In this document: piece by piece, positions 57,101 to 64,000 of the stretch
How positions within the stretch are numbered: the stretch's first letter is position 1
Layout of the letters: each line of letters opens with the position of its first letter
DNA from: Welwitschia mirabilis
Taxonomy: Eukaryota > Gnetophyta > Gnetopsida > Welwitschiales
Direction: 5' to 3'
NCBI GenBank assembly: GCA_051453625.1
Contig: JBOZIK010000001.1
Span: 177,989,946 to 178,053,945 of the forward strand
DNA: 64,000 bases
Made by a program: the position numbers and the translations under genes
The notes under the pieces: model-generated
What the model was told of the DNA's origin: nothing
Databases searched by the model: none
What the model saw: the letters and a program-made list of their open reading frames with translations, nothing else

Positions 57101-59990
57101 AACAAGAGATATAACCTAAATTTATCAAGTTTAAAGACCATGTTTTAAGTTTATAAAAGCACATTTTTGACGTAGTTTAAGTTCTTGAGAAAATTATCCA
57201 AAAAAAGAAAAAAAAAAAGCTATGAGTAAGGTAATCTAATCAACTCCCAAATTTACTAGGTTATGGGGTAATGATGTGAGAGTTGAGATTAATATTTTAC
57301 TTATAGAAGTTTTTATATTTCATTAACTATATATAATCAAATATTATTAGATATGTTAATCTTATCTAACCTAGAGAATAAGACTTGAGTTCCTTTTTGT
57401 TAATTATATCAAAAGAACTAAAGATGAAATTCGTAACCATCATTTTTTAAGGTCTATTAGATGAATAATTTTTATATTATCTTGAATCACTGAATCTTTC
57501 TCTTATTCTAAAGGATGTATTATATATTTATCTTTTTTAGAGGTGATGATTTTAAAGTTTTATGTAGTTGTATAAGACAAACTAGGAAGGTGCTTGGTGA
57601 TATACCACTTTAATGGATAAACAACCTAACCTTTAGAACATGTTATCACCTTAGGTGATTAAGAGCCAACACCAATTTAGTTGCTAGTTGGGCTAAGTAA
57701 GTTTGACACATCCATCACTCTAATCCTCTAATATTCAAGTTCCACAACTTTAACTCCTTGCTACATGTAATGCTACATATATAATTCATTCCATCCCACT
57801 ACATAAATAAGTATATCAAGTGAAAGAGAATAAACAAGTTCCACATTCTAGACTTTAACAAAACATATATCAACTATGGTACTCTTCTAAATTCCCTAGA
57901 GTATGTATTTTGGAATTGAAGAATGGAAAATAGATTTTGAGTTCATATGTGCTAAAATATAAGTAAGAAAGAATCTAAACTCTTAGAGACTACATAATTC
58001 TTAAGTAACATAACTCTCATAACTAGTTCTTATTGCATATAAAATAAAAATATAATTGTTATGTTTATATAGAAAAGATAACAAAATGAAAAGGCATAAC
58101 TATTTAAGTTTCATAGTGATTAAGTCCATAATAAAACATAATAAATGAATTACAAGGCATGACACATGTGGAAAGACTATTCCTATGGCATAGACTTTGT
58201 AGAGACAAATTAGAAATATGATCATAAAAATTCTATGTATTATGTAGATATTGTAATGAAAATTAAAAAAGTGATGTATTAATTATCCTTTCATAATAAT
58301 ATTATTTGATAGAATAAGTCTATTAAGTTTAAGAAAGTGTAGAACAGTGTAGTATGATACCTAGTGTTATAAGAAAAGCTTAAATGAGAGGTAAAATCCC
58401 TATTATGTATGAGAAGTCATTCATAATGCCATAGAACTTAGTAAGAGTGGTGTATTCTTTATAGTTTCCAATATAAATATCATATATTACTACATGTTTA
58501 ATCCACTAACAGATACTTGACTATAGTTTAGTGTAAACAACTTATTCAAAAGGATAATGGACTTTGAACATGATGAATTTGAATAATTTATGGTAATCCA
58601 AGAAAGGATGTTTTGCCTTGCTATTGAAATAAGAGAAGAGGACTTTAAAAAATGTTGAAGCTCTAACTCCCAAAGTTGAAGTAATGCCAAATTTTGTACA
58701 TTTAACTTCTTAAAATAACAAAAATTTTTGTTCTTGATTTAGGGGTTCTTCTTGTCTATTTATGATCTTATGATGTTAATAAGGCCTTTAGTGTTTCATA
58801 AAGTGAGCTTAATTATAAGAATAAAACAAAAGAGGCTTCTTCATAGTCCACCTTAATTTAGACCTTTAATTGTCTAAATGCATTGGTGTTAGGAATTATC
58901 TTTAGAGACATTTAACACATATTGAAACATGTATAAGGAATTCACTTGTTTAATATTGGATATGCATTATTCCTTTTTATTAAGAGGATCCTAAATGGGA
59001 ATTAAGGAATTCAAAGGTTTATCTTTTGAAATATGGGATTCTTAGCTCTTCCTTACTACTTAAACCCAATTGTTTCCCCAGGTCCTATTTAACTTATATG
59101 TCTTATTCATTTTACGTTCAAGTTGAGATGAATCCTCAACTATTACTAGGAGTAGCCACCATTCATGCATGGGATGAGAGGTTGAATGAACATAGTATGT
59201 TTCTAGGTCCTTGACATTTTACCTAGTTCAATTTTCTTCCCTTTGTCTATTACTGAGCTGAGGCATTTTTCAAGATCTAAGATTTAAGAATGGTTATCCT
59301 TCTTCTATAGAGCAAATTTTGTTGTTTGATTAGCTTAACTTATAGTTTTGGGCATTGATAGCTTAGATGATATTTCTTACCACAACAATACTATGACATT
59401 GAAAGGATTAAGTAGATAATTGGTTGCAAGAAAGTAGCACTATTTAACTTCGTTGAATGTTATCTTCCAATGGTTTTCGTAAGTTGATTTTAACACAAGT
59501 GCTTTTAATGGATTTCATTTTAAACTTTGACATTTATTAAAAGCTTGAAGTTTGACGTCAAAAAAAAAAAATGTTTACTAAAAGTTTCAAATTTCTTCAA
59601 AAAAAACATCTTACGAAAAGTAACATCCCAGACTTTAAAAAACATCTTATAAGCATAAATGAAATTCAGTCTACTTTAGTTTCCTATAAGAATAAGAAAA
59701 CAATTTAAGTCTAGTAACCCTCAATCAAAAGTGGACACAACATTAAAAGGAAGACATATATTTTCAAATAATATATATTATAGTTAATATAAAAATAATA
59801 ATCTATTAAATTATTTATATATATTATAATTAATGATACTACAATATAAAGTCACAAAAGTAGATTTTTACCACTGCTCCATAAAGAAATTATTTAGACT
59901 AGTAATTACTTACAAATATTTTCTTAGGCTCTGTTAAGATTATTTACTTATATCTAATTTTGATTACTTTTCTCTATGTTAATAAGTTCC
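57101..59990. other. AT-rich DNA, nothing recognised
   Basis: Short open frames at 58,490-58,690 (-) and 59,026-59,214 (+) have no recognisable motif. Poly-A runs occur near 57,205 and 59,560. Confidence 0.5.
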
Positions 59991-60519
59991 TAGTATAACT
60001 GAACAAATGAGCTCACAACCTGAGAGCTTGTAGGACTTATTCCTTTACTAGGATTACAGTGGAATAAAGACTGGCATGGGAGTCAGGGCTATTGCTAAGA
60101 CTAGCAAGGGAGTCAAGGCGATTGTGGAGACTAGCATAAAATCTAGAAATGAAAAAAACACAATGAGTCGAATGACAGATGGAGACTGCGTGCAACAGTT
60201 CTTGGTCCATTTATAAGAACTATAGTGATCTTCCATAAAATTAGCTAGAACTTGGGAAGACGGAGTGCATGCAACAAAAACATTACATGCAGAAGAAGCA
60301 TAGTTATGGTTGAAAAAAGGTAGCTCGACAAAATCCTAGAGGAAGCTCAAATCAGTAGGAGATCAAATTGGTTCTTGCATGAAATAATAGGAAATAAAGT
60401 GTGCATTGCCTACAGAACCTCTTGATGCACATGCTGATAGCTGATTAAGTTTGAAACACATGTAACCAATTCATGCATTAGATCCTTTTAAGTGATGTAA
60501 TATGGAGTAAATGGCTTTT

Positions 60520-61700
60520 CCAAACCTCAACATGTAAGGCCAATAGGCAAATCCTTCAAGTAACTTGGAAGAAGTTAACAATCTCAATGAAAAGCATTCT
60601 TTAACCACAGAATTTGAACTTCCTAAAGATGTTTATGATAAAACAGTGAATATTTTTAAATAACTATATGCTATTAAATATTTTATTAGTAAAGATCCAT
60701 TTGTGGATACTTTTAAAAATTAGACGCAAAAAAAATGGGCTTCACATAACATTCAAGTAACTCTTATTTCAAACATGAATGGAGATTTCTATTTGTTTCG
60801 CTTTAAAACTCAGGAAATGACAAACCAAGTAAAACAACATCTTATGTGAAATGTTTATGGCTCTTACCTCATTCTTAAATCTTGGGTCAAAAATTTTGAT
60901 CTTGAGAAATAAAGTTAAAGCACTCTCCCAATATGGGTTGAATTTCCAAGGATTTCATCACTATTTGCTACTCATATAGATATTATTACTTCTTAATTTG
61001 GTTAAGTTATTGAATGGAGTCATACATGGGTGTTCTACCCCATCCATCTAGAAGGGCCTATGTTGTTTTGAGTATGCTCAAACCTTTACCAAAATGCCTT
61101 AAGTTTATAGTTAAGGAAAACAAATATGTACAAAATAGTCTACTTAACCATACTTGGAAGGTATTACTACTGCAAAGAACCAAACCACATCTAGTCCTAG
61201 TGTCCCAAGCTATTAGCCAAATTGGAAGAGGAAAAGCTTTTAGCTAAGAAAGTTGCAACTAAAATTTAAAAAAAAAAGATTCAAGCCACATGCTCCACCA
61301 AGTAATGAAGAAATCAATCTTGAGATAGAGCATTCTTTAAAGACCAAAAACTTTGAATCTTCTTCATAATAAGCCATGAAACCATAAGACATTAACTATT
61401 CTCAACAAAATGATGAAATATAGGATCAAATTCCAAAAGATTTTCATAAAGTTTTTAGTGAGATAAGGAATTCATTCTCTCAAACTACTATAAGTCACAT
61501 TGCCAAGAAAAAGACTTCTACTTATGCTGCTAAGGAGAGAGTTCCTTTTATTGATGGCAAAGGGAAACTAAGAATAACAAGTAATAACATGACTAGAGGT
61601 CTTCAACAGAGAATACTAGGAAGATCTACAACTATTAGTTTTGAGTTAGTCAGTTCTTTTAAATGGTTGGAGATAGAGGATACATCCACTCCAAACCCTT
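60520..61700 (+). pseudogene. L1 ORF1 relic: DUF4283 and zinc knuckle
   Basis: One frame reads NMNGDFYLFRFKTQEMTNQ, then GSYLILKSWVKNFDLE and LPIWVEFPRI (60,770-60,960), the core of a DUF4283-type RNA-binding domain. After frame changes, YCKEPNHI..S..CPKLLAKL (61,165-61,240) is a CCHC knuckle with its first Cys changed. A charged linker follows to the ORF2 start. Stops and frame shifts show decay. The open frame at 61,014-61,247 is in another frame and not the gene. Confidence 0.7.
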
Positions 61701-61704
61701 CATC

Positions 61705-61748
61705 ATGAATTGTATCTCTTAGAATGTGAGGGGCCTTTTATTGGATCG
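61705..61748 (+). pseudogene. L1 ORF2, first codons of endonuclease
   Basis: MNCIS*NVRGLLLDR: the endonuclease start with Trp turned to TAG, interrupted after LLLDR by the LTR at 61,749. Confidence 0.75.
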
Positions 61749-61972
61749 TGTACCCTAGAGGGAAGGGGGTGAATAGGACTTCTGAAAAATTTAAACATTA
61801 ATTACTATCAAAAAAAATTATAACATACAAATGAAATAAAAAATCATAACCAAAATAAAAGCACAAGACAAGATTTATAGTGGTTTTGGATACACCCTAC
61901 TCCATTCTCAGAAGATAGTCAATAACCAAGACTATTCCTGATCTTTGTTGAATTACTATGCACTAGGTTTTC

Positions 61973-62142
61973 AAGGCTAATCTTCAACCTTACAAAGTGG
62001 ACTTTTTTAAGCTAAGTCTCAACCTTCATAAATGGAATTTTGTAGGCTAAGTCTCAACCTCTTCAAATGGACTTTTATAGGCTAAGTCTCTACCTCTTCA
62101 AATGGACATTTACAGGCTAAGTCTCAACCTTCAGAAAATGCA
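61973..62142. repeat. 35-bp tandem repeat in LTR
   Basis: Five units of AGGCTAAGTCTCAACCT followed by TCTTCAAATGGACTTTTAT-like sequence, with 35-36 bp periods. Confidence 0.85.
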
Positions 62143-62477
62143 CAATGGTGAGTGAGAAAATGAAGCCTCTATGCTCTAGATCACTCAAGTGAAAGAATTA
62201 ACAATGGAGCCTTATTTCTTAGATTTGATACAGAGGTAAGTGTTGAGTGAGATAACAATAATAGTATAAAGATAAGACCTTCAAATCAAGAGTGTAACCT
62301 TCCTTTTCAAAAATGAATTCTAATGTTAAGCCCTAGGATTTTGAGTTTTGCCTCTTATTTATATATTTTCTTAATATATAATCATTTTGAATAGTTGGAA
62401 AGTAATTTGATATTTGTAATGGATAGATTTTGTGAAGTAATAGTTAGCAAATTACTTTAAATTTCCACTTCCATGCT

Positions 62478-62625
62478 AATCGATCGACCCCTCGAAACAT
62501 TTGGTTGACTTGAGTGACTCATGTTACTTGACTCAGTCATCCCCTTTATTATTCGATTGACCTAAGTAACTCATGTTACTTGGTCTGGTTACCCCCATAT
62601 AAAATCTAGTCGACTATTTTTCTTC
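62478..62625. repeat. CG-retaining diverged tandem repeat in LTR
   Basis: Two diverged units share GACTCATGTTACTTG / TAACTCATGTTACTTGG. The segment holds ATCGATCGACC, CCTCGA, TTCGATTGACC and AGTCGACT, a local excess of CG against a CG-poor background. Confidence 0.6.
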
Positions 62626-62959
62626 ATGTCTCATTGACTCCACATAAGTTTGTTCAATCCCATAGGATATAGTACATATTGGAAAGCTTGAAAAATGCAT
62701 GTTTAGGTTTAGTTGGCCTCTTAGAAATTTGGTAGATCCCACATGAAATAGTTCAAAATGATTATTTCCAAGTTTTCTTGGATCCTACATTAAGTCCTTA
62801 GATAGAAACTTAAGTTACTTTAATCAGAACATGTCCAAATATTGCTATCTTTTGGATATAAATCCTGTAGTTTCTTGCACTTTAAAATTACTTTTAAATC
62901 TACAAAGATCATATTAGTATAATATCAATTGGCAAAAACAAAATCCTAACAATATCATG

Positions 62960-63480
62960 TCCACTTCTGGTTACTACTTTTCAATCTTTATTTACATCAT
63001 TTAGGTTTAAAATAGTTTGAGTAGTAAGTGATTCTCGATGTATTTGATTTTTTAAAACATTTTGTCAAAAGAGGCTAATCAAATTTTTTAATTTTTTATT
63101 CTAATTTTCTAAGATTTTATTGATGGTACCTTATCTTTTTTTAATTTCTTCCATTGTTTCTCTACAAGGATCATTTTTATTATAGTTAAAAAAATTGGGC
63201 TAAGAGTTTTGATCTTTGTATTTGTTATCAAATGAAGTTGAAAAGATGTTAAAGGTGCATTATTTCTTGGTGGATATTGTTGGTTTCCTTAAAAGTTTTT
63301 TGATCTTTGACTAAATTCATAAACTTCATTAAATATGGCCTTTCTACAAGTTGGTAAAGCTAGGCATTCCTTGGTAAGGTGATAGTTTTCATCACATATT
63401 TTATAATGGTTGAGTTAATTTAGTAATATTGCATTACTTAAAGCTTTTGTGTAACTCTCTAATGTACCAATAAGATCATT
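62960..63480 (-). pseudogene. gag-like relic with zinc knuckle
   Basis: On the minus strand a frame reads HYKICDENYHLTKECLALP at about 63,360-63,415. This is a CCHC knuckle (C-x2-C-x4-H-x4-C) whose first Cys is Tyr, followed by RKAIFNEVYEF and NQQYPPRNNAPLTSF. The knuckle plus CxALP and an Asn/Pro-rich tail suggests a retroelement gag. It lies just inside the LTR end at 62,951, which is unusual for the 3' LTR side of a full element and could mean a gag-only element. Confidence 0.5.
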
Positions 63481-63525
63481 AAATAGGATTTTAACCTTTG
63501 ATTATTCTTCTTCATGTTGCACTTT

Positions 63526-63625
63526 NNNNNNNNNNNNNNNNNNNNNNNNNNNNNNNNNNNNNNNNNNNNNNNNNNNNNNNNNNNNNNNNNNNNNNNNNNN
63601 NNNNNNNNNNNNNNNNNNNNNNNNN
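63526..63625. other. assembly gap (100 N)
   Basis: Exactly 100 N. The open frame crossing it is an artefact. Confidence 0.95.
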
Positions 63626-63776
63626 CTTGGATAGAGACTCAACTTACTTTAATCAGAACATGTTCAAATCTTACTATCTTTTGGACATAGATCCGGCAGT
63701 TTCTTGTACTTGTAAAATTACATTTCATTCTATAAAGATCATATTAGTTTGACATCAATTGGCAAAAATAAAATCC
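63626..63776 (-). repeat. second copy of the 61.7 kb LTR (right end)
   Basis: Matches 62,800-62,948: ACTTTAATCAGAACATGT, TATCTTTTGGA, AAAGATCATATTAGT and ATCAATTGGCAAAAA. On the minus strand the next bases to the right read TGTCAAAAGAAGAGATTC, a polypurine tract, so the element interior lies to the right. Confidence 0.65.
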
Positions 63777-64000
63777 TAAGAATCTCTTCTTTTGACATTA
63801 ATGGCTAACAAATAAGTGATTTCAAGATCAAATAAATATTCCATCTTTTAAGCTCTTTCTAACAAGGCATATTATCTCCTCCTTTCACAAAGCCATATAA
63901 ACAATATTAAGCAAATGGTGTAAAAAAATATTTTTGAAATAAACCATTTTTAGTTCATGCATATTTTTGAAAACACTATATTTTCTCCCCCTTTGACATC
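63777..64000 (-). other. interior of a minus-oriented LTR element
   Basis: The minus strand at the window end reads GATGTCAAAGGGGGAGAAAA, like the purine-rich stretch downstream of pol in SIRE-like copia elements (from memory). No coding is legible in the 220 bp available. Confidence 0.4.

Larger units (their letters stand above)
60000..61748 (+). mobile_element. L1 LINE, 5' part, cut by an LTR
   Basis: A slightly GC-richer 5' leader (60,000-60,520, with a duplicated block GGGAGTCAGGGCTATTG / GGGAGTCAAGGCGATTG), ORF1 (about 60,520-61,700) and the first 14 codons of ORF2 (ATG 61,705). The element stops at 61,748, where an LTR begins. The rest is not found before the window ends. Confidence 0.75.
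61749..62951 (-). repeat. 1.2 kb LTR, minus orientation
   Basis: It begins TGTACCCTAGAGGG and ends AAAATCCTAACA, so on the minus strand it starts TGTTAGGATTTT and ends near TATTCACCCCCTTCCCTCTAGG. A segment like this before the LTR end is, from memory, seen in large plant copia (SIRE-like) LTRs. A second copy of its right end is at 63,626-63,776. It contains 35-bp repeats and a CG-retaining segment. The 5-bp flanks (GATCG left, ATATC right) do not match, so it is not a simple solo LTR. Confidence 0.6.

Overview
This 64 kb window looks like repeat-filled intergenic DNA of a land plant with a very AT-rich genome (roughly 30% GC by eye). I recognise no host gene, tRNA, rRNA or CRISPR array. Nearly everything identifiable is a decayed retroelement of a plant type: L1-type LINEs, Ty3/gypsy elements, a Ty1/copia gag element, tRNA-derived SINEs and a TRIM-like element. 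CG dinucleotides are rare. In-frame stops in the relics mostly sit where CAA, CAG, CGA or TGG would be expected, and the one clear gypsy primer-binding site differs from its remembered consensus only by transitions. Old, heavily cytosine-methylated repeats in a large plant genome would look like this; a gymnosperm or another low-GC plant is a guess, not a demonstration.

Layout. 1-1760: L1 LINE ORF2 on the minus strand running off the left edge. 3.48-3.99 kb: an unrecognised coding relic. 4.8-6.0 kb: a cluster of tRNA-derived SINEs. 7,880-22,096: a minus-oriented LTR retrotransposon with 1.4 kb LTRs and a 5-bp target duplication, which contains a second, related element (about 11.69-18.43 kb) with its own LTR pair. 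Both keep gag-like relics and no visible reverse transcriptase. 22.5-31.35 kb: three diverged copies of one L1 family, all minus strand, restarting at two 100-N gaps. 31.9-40.5 kb: an Athila/Tat-like gypsy element on the plus strand (RT, RNase H, integrase, then a long 3' region, polypurine tract and 3' LTR), with a SINE inserted in the integrase C-terminus.

40,681-43,422: a structurally complete gag-only copia element with LTRs and a TACAC target duplication, lying just beyond the gypsy LTR. 44.2-44.6 kb: an inverted fragment of that gypsy LTR. 44.6-48.8 kb: a 5'-truncated L1 on the plus strand. 49,021-49,336: a TRIM-like mini-LTR element. 49.3-60 kb: mostly unassignable AT-rich DNA, with one LINE reverse-transcriptase relic on the minus strand (55.9-57.1 kb). 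60.0-61.75 kb: a further L1 (ORF1 and the first codons of ORF2), cut by a 1.2 kb LTR (61,749-62,951). Beyond it lie a minus-strand gag zinc-knuckle relic, a gap and part of a second copy of that LTR.

The elements form layers of insertion (SINE in gypsy, LTR element in its sister, LTR in LINE), so relative ages can be read. Five N runs interrupt the sequence (9,846-10,398; 24,473-24,572; 29,601-29,700; 39,529-40,402; 63,526-63,625), and homology suggests that several do not represent simple missing DNA of the stated length. None of the open frames starting at ATG appears to be an intact functional gene.
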